From an uncultured Draconibacterium sp. (GTDB taxonomy: Bacteria > Bacteroidota > Bacteroidia > Bacteroidales > Prolixibacteraceae), in NCBI RefSeq assembly GCF_963675585.1, contig NZ_OY776413.1, positions 434,001 through 498,000 on the forward strand: 64,000 nucleotides of DNA. The letters are read 5' to 3'. The notes below the pieces were generated by a model. It worked only from the letters and a program-made list of their open reading frames with translations. It was not told the origin of the DNA and did no database searches. Below are positions 8,230 through 17,472 of this stretch, piece by piece. Within the stretch, counting starts at the first letter, position 1. Each line of letters opens with the position of its first letter. The position numbers and the translations under genes were made by a program.

Positions 8230-8979
8230 AATCAATTATTAAGCACGAAACGCTAACAAAGTGTCATATGTAATGCGGGTTTTAGCGGTTTTTGGGGCTG
8301 CGGCTCGTTGTTGCAACACCGCCAATTCGTCTTTGACGATTGACGGAAAATTTGAAATATTGAATAAACGAATTGGCTCTGTGCGTAATTGAAAGTTTTG
8401 TACTTTTATCCCGCACTACACATAGTGTGCCGAGAAGCAATGATTCGGCAGAGAAAAGTTCATTGCATGCTGTAATTAAGATGGTGGAGCCGACCCACCA
8501 AAACCGTTGTACAGGCAAGGGTTTTAAACCACCTAAAGGTGCTGTGTTTAAGAGGCATGGTATTGAGCGTATAGGAAAAGGTAACCCACGAGGTTATCAG
8601 GTATGGATAAAGGAGATGAACTAACCGTAACCGCTGAAGAGGTGTCGAGAAGTGGCCATATCCAGTCAAAAGCTACGAAGTATGTGACGGAGTGAAAAGT
8701 AGTGTTGGCAACAACACTAAGTTTGGGAGTTACCTGTTTACTTTCCATTCGGCTGGCGTCATTCAGGCGGCATGACCTTTATCCGAGCTTAATTACGGAA
8801 CTCGGGAACCTGTCCTGCAATGCAAAAGGAAACGCACAACGGGAACAACCTGAAGGCAGAATACCGACGGGCAGGAACAGGGACGGACTAACCCGTAGTA
8901 GTGTTGAAGTTTCTGTAATGGAAATGGAGCAAAGGGGTTAGGTTATACAGTATCATAACATTTAACAACTCGTAAGAGG

Positions 8980-10233
8980 ATGAATTTATGGAATGAGACA
9001 AAATCAGTACCTATAAGCAAAACCATGGTATGGGAAGCTTATAAGAAAGTTAAGGCCAACAAAGGAAGTGCAGGCGTTGACCAAATCAGCATGGAAGAAT
9101 TTGATGCTGACAGGTCGAAACACTTGTACAAACTTTGGAACCGCATGGCGTCGGGCAGTTATTTCCCTCCTCCTGTTAAAGAAGTTGAGATAGCTAAGAA
9201 AGACGGTAAAACCCGAAAACTTGGAATCCCAACAATCTCCGACAGGGTAGCACAAATGGTTGTAAAAGATTACTTAGAGCCGAGATTCGAGTCAATATTC
9301 AGTGATAATTCGTACGGTTATCGTCCAAAGCGTAATGCCCATCAGGCACTTGCAATGGTACGTGAGAATTGTAGGTTGACAAACTGGGTAATCGACCTCG
9401 ATATAAAAGGTTTCTTTGACAACATCAACCATGAGAAATTATTGACTGCCTTAAAGAAACACACAAGCGAAAATTGGTGCTTATTTTACATTAAACGATG
9501 GTTGAATGTGCCAGTGCTAAAGAAATCAGGAGAACTGGTTCAAAAGCAGGGCAAAGGAACGCCACAGGGAGGTGTAATAAGCCCTTTATTAGCCAACTTG
9601 TTTCTGCATTACGCCATGGATAAATGGCTTGAACTAAAGCATAAAGCGGTGAGTTTTGTTCGCTATGCCGACGACGCAATAATTCACTGTAAGAGCAAAG
9701 CCCATGCAGAATGGCTGCTAAGAAAATTATGTGAACGGCTTAATGCTTGTGGTTTGGAGTTGCACCCTGAAAAGACAAAACTTATATACTGTCGTGATTA
9801 TCGCCGTCATGGCGACCATCCGATAGTTAAGTTCGATTTTCTTGGTTATTCTTTTCAACCACGCACAACCAAATCACCTAAGACAGGAAAACTGTTCCTT
9901 GGATACGATTGTGCAATTAGTATTAATTCGAAGAAACGTATTGCAGACAAAATGGAAGAATTGGATATTGTTGGTTTAACTTACAAAAGCATTGTAGGCG
10001 TCGCCCAGTTTTTAAACCCGTACATTCGGGGTTGGATAAACTACTTTGGTAAGTTCAGGAAACACGAATTGAATCCAATCTTTCAACTACTGCGAAAGCG
10101 CATCGTGCGCTGGGTTAGAAGAAGGTATAAACGTTATAAAACCAGTGTAAACCGTGCCTATAAATGGTTCGAAACTGTAAGGAAACAATTTCCTATGCTG
10201 TTTTACCATTGGCAAATAGGATTATGTGGATAA
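8980..10233 (+). CDS. ltrA: Group II intron reverse transcriptase/maturase
   Basis: 417 residues. Reverse transcriptase blocks are in order: RKLGIPTISDRVAQ (~79-92), YGYRPKRNAHQA (~112-123), the GTPQGGVISPLLANLFLH block (~193-210) and the catalytic YADD (229-232). The maturase X region follows (GYSFQPRTT, NYFGKFRKHELNP). The protein ends shortly after the X region with no HNH endonuclease, so it likely relies on a nicked or single-stranded target, which suits insertion in a foldable repeat. It promotes splicing and target-primed reverse transcription of its own intron. Confidence 0.93.
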   Translation: MNLWNETKSVPISKTMVWEAYKKVKANKGSAGVDQISMEEFDADRSKHLYKLWNRMASGSYFPPPVKEVEIAKKDGKTRKLGIPTISDRVAQMVVKDYLEPRFESIFSDNSYGYRPKRNAHQALAMVRENCRLTNWVIDLDIKGFFDNINHEKLLTALKKHTSENWCLFYIKRWLNVPVLKKSGELVQKQGKGTPQGGVISPLLANLFLHYAMDKWLELKHKAVSFVRYADDAIIHCKSKAHAEWLLRKLCERLNACGLELHPEKTKLIYCRDYRRHGDHPIVKFDFLGYSFQPRTTKSPKTGKLFLGYDCAISINSKKRIADKMEELDIVGLTYKSIVGVAQFLNPYIRGWINYFGKFRKHELNPIFQLLRKRIVRWVRRRYKRYKTSVNRAYKWFETVRKQFPMLFYHWQIGLCG

Positions 10234-10255
10234 AGCGTATAGATTTGTATAACAA

Positions 10256-10329
10256 GAGCCGTATGACGGGAGACTGTCACGTACGGTTCTGTGAGAGGCT
10301 TAGGGTGAAACTCCCTTTGCCTACTCGAC
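10256..10329 (+). ncRNA. Group II intron domains V and VI
   Basis: Domain V is the 34-base hairpin from GAGCCGTATG to CACGTACGGTTC with the AGC catalytic triad near its base. Domain VI follows (GAGAGGCTTAGGG paired with CTCCCTTTGCCTACTC) and should hold the branch-point A. These are the ribozyme core and define the intron 3' end. Confidence 0.85.
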
Positions 10330-10358
10330 CACAAACCGTTAGCAAACATATTAAAAAG

Positions 10359-11033
10359 ATGGAGACAAATAAAATAGCATATTTGATTCTGATTTTTATA
10401 TCATTCCAATGTTGTCAACAGAATAAAATTTCTGATGAGAAAGTAGTTGGTGATATTCTTCCTCAACTAATTGATAGTTTAAGAATATATGAATCTAATG
10501 TTCCTCCACCACCCCCAAATAGTATTATAAACACAAGTGTTTCTGCCAATGATTCAATTATTGCAAAACGAATTATAAAGGAATATGAACAAATTATTGA
10601 ACGAGTTAATTCAGAAGATTCAAGACTACTTATAGGCATTTCTGACAATAGTTTTTTTATAGATTTCGAAGATTTAAGTTCAAGAAATTATTCAGACAGT
10701 TTATTAATAAATCAGATAACTCAAAATTATACAACCAGAAAGATATCTAATACCACATGGAATTTAAACCATATTCAAATTCCTCCAGATTATGAATTAA
10801 TCTTGAAATCAAATTTGGAAGAGAAATACTCTGATATCTGGAATATAAGAGATAGGAGATTTGGTGGAATTATAGCAATTTCTAAAGTTTACTACAATTC
10901 CAACTCAAAATTTGGTCTTATGCAACTTGACAACTATCCATTTTATGGCGACGGTGCAAGTTATTTTATAATAATAGAGAGAATTCAAAAGGAATGGAAA
11001 GTAAAGAAAATATTATTGAACTGGCAATCATGA
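10359..11033 (+). CDS. Putative lipoprotein of unknown function
   Basis: 224 residues. I place the start at the ATG at 10359 because frame further upstream lies inside the intron and the repeat core. The N-terminus METNKIAYLILIFISFQCC is a lipoprotein-type signal with a Cys pair at 18-19, although the lipobox is not canonical. A proline run (PPPPP) follows, then a mostly polar domain with a GDGASYFIIIERIQKEWKVKK end resembling secreted or periplasmic proteins with an NTF2-like close. Cargo of cassette 6; its stop lies 6 bases before the complementary end. Confidence 0.7.
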   Translation: METNKIAYLILIFISFQCCQQNKISDEKVVGDILPQLIDSLRIYESNVPPPPPNSIINTSVSANDSIIAKRIIKEYEQIIERVNSEDSRLLIGISDNSFFIDFEDLSSRNYSDSLLINQITQNYTTRKISNTTWNLNHIQIPPDYELILKSNLEEKYSDIWNIRDRRFGGIIAISKVYYNSNSKFGLMQLDNYPFYGDGASYFIIIERIQKEWKVKKILLNWQS

Positions 11034-11043
11034 AAATACGTTT

Positions 11044-11174
11044 GCTAACAAATTGTAAATTGCATTGCGGGGTCCGTGCTGTGTCGTACGCTGGGTTCTC
11101 GCAACATCGTTCCGTCCTGCCGGACTGGAACGAGCTCCGAAATCCGCAACGACAACTTACAAGTGACCGTTGGC
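11044..11174 (+). repeat. attC-like palindromic repeat 6
   Basis: 131 bp from GCTAAC (11044-11049) to GTTGGC (11169-11174). The arms are AATTGTAAATTGCATTGCGG and CCGCAACGACAACTTACAAG, and the apex is CGTTCCGTCC/GGACTGGAACG. The left core (GCTAAC) and right core (GTTGGC) are not complementary to each other, but each is complementary to the core at the far end of its own neighbouring cassette. Confidence 0.83.
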
Positions 11175-11211
11175 GGTAATTTAAACTGACGTTCAAATAA
11201 TAGACAATTAA

Positions 11212-11733
11212 ATGACAAGAACTGTAATTTCTGATGAAATTGAAATATTGACTGATAAAGAAAAAGAGCAAAAAACAATAATAGCTCAGAAAAAGCATTC
11301 TTCTGGCTCTGACAAATTTGCAATCTTTTTTTTATTGTGTGGAATAATTGTATATCCGATAGCTTTCTTCTCTGTTGACAAGGATTTTAGTTTTATAGTG
11401 TTCTCTTTAATTTTCATCTTAATGATTGGTGGACTCGGTATTCAAATATTCTTAGCTTTTAAAGAGAAACAAATCATAGAAATTTACAAAGATTATTTTG
11501 TCTTTTACAAGAGACGACCCTTCCTGTCGAGAAAAGTCAAAATAGAAAAAAAAGAAAAAAAGAATATTGAGTTATCAAAGGTCCGTGACTTAGGCTTTAA
11601 TTATTTTATTGGGATTAAATACATCGTGAATTTGTATTCGTTTAAGGTTCCGACAATTAATGGATTTACATTTTTTGAACACTTTGACGAGAAACAAAAG
11701 AAATGGATAATAAATTATTTGAAGAAAAAATAA
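11212..11733 (+). CDS. Two-helix membrane protein of unknown function
   Basis: 173 residues. Two hydrophobic segments at ~36-54 (FAIFFLLCGIIVYPIAFF) and ~60-83 form a hairpin, followed by a soluble C-terminal half rich in beta-prone stretches (IEIYKDYFVFYKRRPFLSRKVKIEKK) that resembles bacterial PH-like YcxB or PhdYeFM-adjacent membrane proteins only loosely. Cargo of cassette 7. It lies between GTTGGCGGTA (11169) and TACCGCCAAC (11747). Function unknown. Confidence 0.72.
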   Translation: MTRTVISDEIEILTDKEKEQKTIIAQKKHSSGSDKFAIFFLLCGIIVYPIAFFSVDKDFSFIVFSLIFILMIGGLGIQIFLAFKEKQIIEIYKDYFVFYKRRPFLSRKVKIEKKEKKNIELSKVRDLGFNYFIGIKYIVNLYSFKVPTINGFTFFEHFDEKQKKWIINYLKKK

Positions 11734-11741
11734 AAACTACC

Positions 11742-11873
11742 GCCAACACAGTACATATTGCAGGGCGGGGTTCGGTGGTACGCCAACTGCAGATTCTCGC
11801 ATCGCAGTTCCGTGTCCTTCGGACAGGAACGCTCTCCGAAATCCGCCCCGACAACATGTACCAACCGTTATGC
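11742..11873 (+). repeat. attC-like palindromic repeat 7
   Basis: About 131 bp from GCCAAC (11742-11747) to GTTATGC (11867-11873). It differs from repeat 1 by only a few bases in its interior (TTCGGTGGTACGCC versus TTTGGTGGTGCGCC; CTGCAGATT versus CTGCGGATT), yet its core boxes are different. Shared interior with unshared cores is what cassette insertion at GTT would produce. Confidence 0.85.
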
Positions 11874-12046
11874 CCAATGATAAAAAAAACGACAAACTAA
11901 CTGATAAACTGAAAGGAAACCAAAATGAAAGCCTACCACACAAATAGCACATTTGGTTTTTGCCAACACGCAAAAAAACCGACCCATAAAAACCAAAAGA
12001 GCTATTTCTTGCCAGCGCTCGCAGACAAGGAATTGCATCACCAATT

Positions 12047-12202
12047 ATGAAAGATGTAAAGAAATATATTGAAATTTTAAAAGAATTTGCCGAACGGAAA
12101 TTAAAATCACATTTCCAAATTGACAAGTTAGACTTAGATAATTTTGAAACAATAAATTCTTATCTGATTTATCAAACTATCTGGAAAAAACGGTCAAAGT
12201 GA
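12047..12202 (+). pseudogene. 5' fragment of a cassette gene, cut by IS21
   Basis: About 46 codons read as normal coding sequence (MKDVKKYIEILKEFAERKLK...) before running into the IS21 left end, where a chance TGA closes the frame. It belongs to cassette 8, which starts at GTTATGCCCA (11867); the rest of that gene and the complementary end TGGGCATAAC are gone. Bases 11874-12046 hold no clear gene. Product not recognised. Confidence 0.55.
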
Positions 12203-13718
12203 CCACCCAAGGCCGGAATAAAATGACCACCCTCGCCAGTTTAAACTGACCACCCCGTGCCGGAGCAAAGTGACCACCTGCGCCGGACTAAAGTGACCAC
12301 CCATCAAAAGAGATTGATTTTACTTCTGTCGAAGCCATAATTTCATACTGATTTAAACAAATTAATATGAAAACATGGCTAATAAATTAATCGACATGAG
12401 TAAAGTAAGAAAAGTCATTCAGTTGCACCATCAGGGAAAAGCAAAACAATTTATCAGTAGGTACCTGGGCCTCTCACGTAACACCGTTAAGAAGTATATC
12501 GCTCTATACAAGGTATTAAACCTTACAATTGATGATATTGATAAAAAGAGTGATGCCGAGCTGGAAAAGATCTTTAGCAGGGATACCGAAGATGTTCTTT
12601 CCCCCAAGCTAAAAAAGGTTTATAACTTCTTTCCCTACATGGAGCGCGAACTAAAAAAGACCGGCGTTACCAAACAGCTGATGTGGGAAGAATATTATGA
12701 AAAACATCCCGATGGACTAAAACTAAGCCAGTTTAAAGCCCACTACCTGCGTTGGAGTAAAAAGGTTAACCCGGTAATGCATATGGAGCATAAAGCAGGC
12801 GATAAGATGTTTATTGACTACGCTGGCAAAACCCTTAAAATTATCAATAAAGAAACAGGCGAGATTGAAGAGGTACAGTTTTTTGTTGCCATACTGGGGG
12901 CCAGTCAATACACCTATGCAGAAGCCTCACCGAGCCAACAAAAAGAAGACTTTATTGCTTCGGTTGAAAATGCACTGCATTTTTATGGAGGAGTTCCTGC
13001 AGCTATTGTCCCCGATAATTTAAAGTCTGCAGTAACCAAAAGCAGCCGGTTTGAACCTACCATTAACGAAACATTTATGGACTTTGCCCAACATTACGGC
13101 ACAACCGTCCTTCCGGCTCGGGCTTACCGTCCCCGGGACAAGTCTCTGGCAGAAGGGGCAGTTAAGATACTGTACCAAAGAATATATCCGGCCTTGCGCG
13201 GCAAAGACTTTTACAGTTTAGAAGAGCTTAATTGTGCAATTTGGGATGAACTGGACAAGCATAACAACAAAAAGTTAACCGGCAGGCCAACGTCCCGTTA
13301 TCAATTATTCGTCGAAGACGAAAAAGGCAAGCTTACCGCATTGCCTGTAGAAAAATACGAGATTAAAGAAATAGCAATAGCCACCGTAGCCATGAACGGG
13401 CATGTGTTGCTAAGCAAAGACAAGCATTATTACAGCGTTCCGTGTCAGTATTTAAAGAAGAAGGTTAAGCTGGTGTTTACATCAAAAACCGTTGAAATAT
13501 ACCATAAATACAACCGCATAGCTTTGCACAAAAGAGATGGACGTAAATACTTCTACACCACAAACAAAGACCACCTGGCAACAACACACCAGTTTGTTAC
13601 CGACTGGACACCGCAGCGTTTTATCAACTGGGCAGCTTCAATTGACGAGAGTGTAAAAGAATTTATAATCAATGTGCTGGAAAGAAAACAACACCCTGAT
13701 GGATATGCAACAAAACCC
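12190..13718 (+). mobile_element. IS21-family element, right side deleted
   Basis: The left end carries four copies of a TGACCACC-type motif and istA follows. The element is broken within the end of istA by the IS3 insertion, and no istB or right end is found on the other side of IS3. Instead the sequence resumes in the right arm of a palindromic repeat, so a deletion reaching from IS3 outward removed the rest of istA, istB and part of cassette 8. The left boundary is approximate. Confidence 0.75.
12199..12302 (+). repeat. IS21 left-end transposase-binding repeats
   Basis: Four or five copies of TGACCACC occur at about 20-26-base spacing (12200, 12224, 12247, 12271, 12294), most preceded by GCCGGANNAAA. 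Multiple terminal copies of this kind are the normal IstA-binding sites of IS21-family ends. Confidence 0.75.
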
Positions 13719-13733
13719 TGTACGATTAGTTAA
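12375..13733 (+). pseudogene. istA: IS21-family transposase IstA, C-terminus lost
   Basis: 452 codons. The N-terminal HTH (AKQFISRYLGLSRNTVKKYI) and DDE core are present (FIDYAGKT, VPDNLKSAV, AEGAVKILYQRIYPALRG). The normal ending (HPEQAY-type motif) begins at VLERKQHPDG and then diverges into YATKPCTIS, the last residues being read from the IS3 end at 13719 onward. The missing stretch is short, but with istB absent the element cannot be autonomous. Confidence 0.85.
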
Positions 13734-13744
13734 GAGTCATGCTG

Positions 13745-15201
13745 GGGAGTGTAATCTAAACTCTGTCTGGTAATTTTCTTTCATTCAAATTTAATTCATT
13801 TTCTGATTTTTCAATCGTAAAAGCTTTTTTGAACGGGATTTGAGTTCTGTCAGGGGCGGCTGAGTATACGAAGCCGTTTATATACCCTTGACAGGTTTTA
13901 AATCCTGTTCTTTCTTTGCTTTTAAAGATTAAAATCAGAGGTCAAGTTTCATCCTGTCTCCAAATTTTATTTTCAGTTGCTGTGCTGTAAGTCCCCAGTT
14001 CTGGAGTGGCTGTGTCCATTTTTTAGAGATGTTCTCGGTTGCCAGATAAATCAATTTCAGCAAAGCCATATCGTTTGGGAAAGCACCTTTTGTTTTGGTA
14101 ACTTTTCGTACCTGACGGTGAAAACCTTCTACGGGATTGGTCGTGTAAATGAGCCTACGGATTTGCTCATCATACTGAAAATAAGCCGATAATTTATCCC
14201 AGTTGGTATTCCACGATTTGATGACTACAGGATATTTGTTCCCCCATCTTTCTTCCAGGTTGATAAGTTCAGTTTCTGCCTGGCTCTTATTGACCGCTTG
14301 ATATACCTTTTTCAGGTCTTTCATAAAAACCTTTTGGTCTTTCGATGCCACGTACTTTATCGAGTTCCGCACCTGATGAACGATGCATAACTGGATTTCT
14401 ACCTTTGGAAAAATACTTGCTATGGCTTCTGAAAATCCTGACAGATTATCAATGCTGGCAATTAAAATATCTTCTACTCCACGGGATTTTAAGTCAGTCA
14501 GTACACTAAGCCAGAAGTTAGCCCCTTCACTTTCTGAGATATACATCCCGATTAGTTCTTTTCGACCTTCTTTGTTAACGGCTAATACGTTGTAAACAGC
14601 TCGGCTTACCACCCTGCCTTCATCTCTGACCTTGTAGTGCATCGCATCAAGCCAGACAATCGTGTACAGCGATTCAAGTGGGCGACTTTGCCACGCTTTA
14701 ACCTGTGGAATAACTCTCTCTGTTATCTCGCTTAATGTGGAATGCGAGATATCTACATCGTACATCTCTTTGATGTGATTCGAGATGTCCCGAAAACTCA
14801 TCCCAAGACCATATAATCCAATGATTTTAGGGGCAAGATTATCTGCCAGTACTGTTTCTCGCTTTTTTACAAGTTGTGGCTCAAAACTGCTATTGCGGTC
14901 TTGAGGTGTAGTAATCTCAATTTCTCCCGAATCAGTTTTCAGGGTTTTACTTTTCTTCCCATTACGTTTGTTGCCTGATATTCGCTCAAAATCATCCAAA
15001 TGGGAACTCATCTCCGCATCAAGAGCACTTTCAATAAACTCTTTCAGTAAGGGAGCAAAAACACCATCTTTTCCTGTTAGGGATTGTCCATTGCGTAACT
15101 GCTCAAGGGCTTTGTCACGCATTGCTTTAAATTCTTCACTTTCCATAATTTCTCTGTCTTACAAAATTAATATTGTTAGACAGAGTTCATTTTACAGTCT
15201 C
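13745..15201 (-). mobile_element. IS256-family insertion sequence, complete
   Basis: 1457 bp with inverted ends GGGAGTGTAATCTAAACTCTG and GAGACTGTAAAATGAACTCTG (reverse complement of the right end). An exact 8-bp duplication TCATGCTG flanks it (13737-13744 and 15202-15209). The duplicated target contains the stop codon of IS3 orfB, so the insertion falls at the very end of that gene. Confidence 0.92.
13935..15146 (-). CDS. IS256-family mutator-type transposase
   Basis: 403 residues, full length. The Transposase_mut domain is clear: the first Asp in YTIVWLDAMHYKVRD, the second in LIASIDNLSGF, then the IQLCIVHQVRNSIKYV block and the C-terminal TTNPVEGFHRQVRKVTKTKGAFPN block with the Glu. The N-terminal region (FAPLLKEFIESALDAEMSSHLD) is typical. 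The frame is intact, so it may be active. Confidence 0.95.
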   Translation of the reverse strand: MESEEFKAMRDKALEQLRNGQSLTGKDGVFAPLLKEFIESALDAEMSSHLDDFERISGNKRNGKKSKTLKTDSGEIEITTPQDRNSSFEPQLVKKRETVLADNLAPKIIGLYGLGMSFRDISNHIKEMYDVDISHSTLSEITERVIPQVKAWQSRPLESLYTIVWLDAMHYKVRDEGRVVSRAVYNVLAVNKEGRKELIGMYISESEGANFWLSVLTDLKSRGVEDILIASIDNLSGFSEAIASIFPKVEIQLCIVHQVRNSIKYVASKDQKVFMKDLKKVYQAVNKSQAETELINLEERWGNKYPVVIKSWNTNWDKLSAYFQYDEQIRRLIYTTNPVEGFHRQVRKVTKTKGAFPNDMALLKLIYLATENISKKWTQPLQNWGLTAQQLKIKFGDRMKLDL

Positions 15202-15493
15202 TCATGCTGCTATTCTCTGATTGTTATTTATTAATTCAAATTCTTCCATTGTTTTATATCCCAAAGCTGAGTGTCTCCTTCTACGATTGTACCAAGTTTC
15301 TATCCATTTGAACAAGGATAGTTTTGCCTGGTCCTGAGTTGAAAAATGATTTTTATAGACAAACTCAACTTTTATCGTTTTAAAGAAACTTTCGGCTACT
15401 GCATTGTCCCAGCAATTTCCTTTCCTGCTCATACTTCTGCAAACCCATTTGTTTATATTCAGAACATTGGTAAATGCCGAACAAGCATATTGA

Positions 15494-16524
15494 ACGTGAG
15501 TTCGATTTAATGCAAGTTGCAAATTTGGTTATTTTCAATAATTTCATCGAGATTTAAAGTAGGCTTTTTAGGAAAGTGCGAATAAGCAATCAGACCTGCT
15601 AGCAAGTTTGTAAGAAAGTTCCCAAAGCTTCGGTGTCTTGTGTGTTCTATCTGGCACATATTTTTTAATTCGTCGTTAACTGTCTCAATCAAAGCCCTTT
15701 TTCGCAACAATATTTTATCTTGTGTCAGCATCAACGAGTTTTTCATGTTTTTGCGGATTTTGGTAATCAGGTGAATACCGTCGATAAAAAGTTCGTCGAA
15801 CAATGTTTTTGAGATATAACCTTTATCACCAATAAGTTTCCCGAATATTTTGTCATGGAAATTTTTGTTTTTCAACGGCTCCCTGTCATCAACATTGGCT
15901 TGGGTGAAAAGGAAGTCGAGGATTTCTCCTTTGTCGTTGATGACGATGTGGAGTTTGAACCCAAAAAACCATCCCATCGAACATTGCCCTTTAGTAGCCA
16001 GTCCTTTAAAAGTTTTGTGTTGAAACTCTCGTCTGATATGGCACACTCTAATGGGGGTGGAATCTATAAACGAAACACCAGTACATTTGCCAAGGCAACA
16101 TAGTTGCAGGAATACTGCCATGGGCATCAATGATTTCTGCTGAAGCTCGACAAAACGGTTGTATGATACCGTTTTTGGGAAGTCGGATTGCATGTGTTTT
16201 TGCACATAATGCACATAAAAATGCTTCAAACACCTGTAATTCTTTAGGTGAAACAACACCATAATGGTAATCACTTCGCTGTCGGACATAACGAATTTAC
16301 GGTTTCTTCGCTTTTTAGAAGATTCTTCAACCAGGACATGTCCCTCCTTAACCTTCTCAAATTCTTTGCAAAATTCGTCAATTAAATAGAAAATTTCGGT
16401 AATTTTAGAGTTCATATTAAAACAAGGTTTTGTTTGTTATATATTTAATAGTCAGATAATTAAATATAATCAAAACCTTGTTTTTTTTAAAATATTTTAT
16501 TGCATTTTTATATCGAACTCACGT
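15494..16524 (-). mobile_element. IS982-family insertion sequence, complete
   Basis: 1031 bp with inverted ends ACGTGAGTTCGAT (exact over 13 bases) and an exact target duplication TATTGA (15488-15493 and 16525-16530). It lies inside IS3 orfB. The duplication is clean, so this insertion is comparatively recent. Confidence 0.92.
15507..16415 (-). CDS. IS982-family transposase
   Basis: 302 residues. DDE-type motifs are visible: the SFIDSTPIRVCHIRR segment with the first Asp, IGDKGYISKTLFDELF with the second, and RKRALIETVNDELKN with the Glu. The N-terminal SDSEVITIMVLFHLKNYRCLKHFY block is typical of IS982. The frame is intact and fills nearly the entire element. Confidence 0.93.
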   Translation of the reverse strand: MNSKITEIFYLIDEFCKEFEKVKEGHVLVEESSKKRRNRKFVMSDSEVITIMVLFHLKNYRCLKHFYVHYVQKHMQSDFPKTVSYNRFVELQQKSLMPMAVFLQLCCLGKCTGVSFIDSTPIRVCHIRREFQHKTFKGLATKGQCSMGWFFGFKLHIVINDKGEILDFLFTQANVDDREPLKNKNFHDKIFGKLIGDKGYISKTLFDELFIDGIHLITKIRKNMKNSLMLTQDKILLRKRALIETVNDELKNMCQIEHTRHRSFGNFLTNLLAGLIAYSHFPKKPTLNLDEIIENNQICNLH

Positions 16525-17101
16525 TATTGAATACCCCTGTCTGAGTGAAAAATGAGTTTTTGTGTAATCGGTCTGTTTCGAATAGCCATTCGCCATGCAG
16601 TAATTGTGGTTTCTTCAGCACTCAATCCTCTGCTCATTGCCCATCCTACAACTTTGCGGTCAAACAAATCAATAATAACCGTTAAATACAGCCAGCCTTT
16701 GCTGGTTCTGATGTAGGTAATATCGGACACCCAAACCTGAGCTGGCCTTTCTACCGAAAATTCCCTGTTTAATATATTGGGGGCTACTGGATAGCTATGT
16801 CTGGAATCGGTAGTTGCTACAAACTTTCTTTTTCTTTTTGCCCGTATTCCTGCCGCTTTCATAATCCTTGCGGTTCTCTGTCTTGACACCTGAAAGCCCA
16901 GTGTATTTAATTCTGTTGCAATCCGTGGACTTCCATAGCTGCCAGAACTGGCCTCAAAGACTTTATTTATATTCACCAGCAACTCTTCATTTTCAAGCCA
17001 ACGTTTAGATGGGCCACTTTTCATCCATCGGTAATAACTGCTTTTGCTTATTTTGAACACTTTACACATCATCTCAATAGAAAATCTGGGGCGGTGGTCA
17101 C

Positions 17102-17416
17102 TTATAAACTGGTAGATTTCCCATCGCTCACGGAGAAGATGCTGATTGCCTTTTTTAAGATGTCCCTCTCCATCTTTGCATCCCTAAGCTCTTTTTGCAA
17201 TCGGGCATTCTCTCGCTCCAAATCTGTCATCTTTGGATTTCCATGGCCTGGAAAATTATTCTTGTCATATTGTTTAAACTCTTTACGCCAACGGTAAAGC
17301 AATGCTCTTTCAATTCCTAATTCTTCTGCAATCTCTGTCGCGTTGCCTCTTGCGTAAGAAAGTTCTACTGCTTTTTTCTTGAACTCCTTGTCAAACTTTT
17401 TTCTCATCTGATTCAT
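17102..17416 (-). CDS. IS3 OrfA (DNA-binding subunit)
   Basis: 104 residues. The HTH_Tnp_1 domain (KFDKEFKKKAVELSYARG, EIAEELGIERALLYRWRKEF) is followed by a leucine-zipper-like coil (LERENARLQKELRDAKMERDILKKA). The A6G motif near its 3' end, on the minus strand at 17156-17150, is a standard -1 slip site leading into OrfB. The element cannot make intact OrfB because of IS982. Confidence 0.92.
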   Translation of the reverse strand: MNQMRKKFDKEFKKKAVELSYARGNATEIAEELGIERALLYRWRKEFKQYDKNNFPGHGNPKMTDLERENARLQKELRDAKMERDILKKAISIFSVSDGKSTSL

Positions 17417-17472
17417 AATTGTAAGTAAGTAAAAATAGTACTTAACTTACCGTACACTCAAATGTAGCACTT

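Larger units (their letters stand above)
8425..10329 (+). mobile_element. Group II intron with reverse transcriptase, inserted in repeat 5
   Basis: The 5' end GTGTGCC fits the GUGYG consensus. The 3' end follows a recognisable domain V (10256-10289, starting GAGCCGTATGACGGG) and domain VI, and finishes in AC. The length is about 1905 bp with the reverse transcriptase in domain IV. The first ~550 bases (8425-8979) have no real gene and correspond to ribozyme domains I-III. The exact 3' base could be off by one. Flanking sequence rejoins into a palindrome, which supports both boundaries. Confidence 0.87.
8252..10343 (+). repeat. attC-like palindromic repeat 5, split by a group II intron
   Basis: Left part 8252-8424 starts with GCTAAC; right part 10330-10343 ends with GTTAGC. 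Rejoined, it is 187 bp, the longest of the set. The outer arms AGTGTCATATGTAATGCGGG and CCCGCACTACACATACACAA pair across the intron, and an inner 10-bp stem GCCAATTCGT/ACGAATTGGC (about 8321-8375) remains. The intron entered the right arm 8 bases before the GTT core. Confidence 0.8.
15202..17072 (-). pseudogene. IS3 OrfB transposase, interrupted by IS982
   Basis: The N-terminal piece (16531-17072) has the HTH_21 segment and the first catalytic Asp (VWVSDITYIRTSKGW), ending at LIFHSDRGIQ. The C-terminal piece (15202-15493) starts YACSAFTNVLNI and carries the Glu region KGNCWDNAVAESFFKTIK. Removing IS982 and one copy of its 6-bp duplication rejoins them in frame with no lost base. OrfB is normally made by a -1 frameshift from OrfA; an A6G slip site lies at 17150-17156 on the minus strand. 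Confidence 0.92.
13719..17456 (-). mobile_element. IS3-family element, split by IS256 and IS982
   Basis: The ends TGTACGATTAGTTAAG (13719) and the complement of CTTAACTTACCGTACA (17441-17456) match at 14 of 16 positions and finish TG...CA. Subtracting the two inserted elements and their target duplications leaves 1236 bp, a normal IS3 size. Flanks are CCC and CTC, not an exact duplication, in line with a deletion next to one end. It was inserted into istA of the IS21 element. Confidence 0.8.

Noticed and set aside
8373-8941. Short frames on both strands in the 5' half of the group II intron
   Set aside because: This is ribozyme domain I-III sequence; the frames have odd composition and the intron boundaries explain the region.
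10164-10358. Upstream extension of the lipoprotein gene frame
   Set aside because: It runs through the intron 3' end and the repeat core; the ATG at 10359 gives a signal peptide and fits the cassette.
11876-11950. 25-codon frame MPNDKKNDKLTDK... at the start of cassette 8
   Set aside because: Too short, starts within the repeat core, and has no coding support; left unannotated.
15855-16103. Plus-strand frames inside the IS982 transposase
   Set aside because: Antisense shadows of a clear transposase gene.
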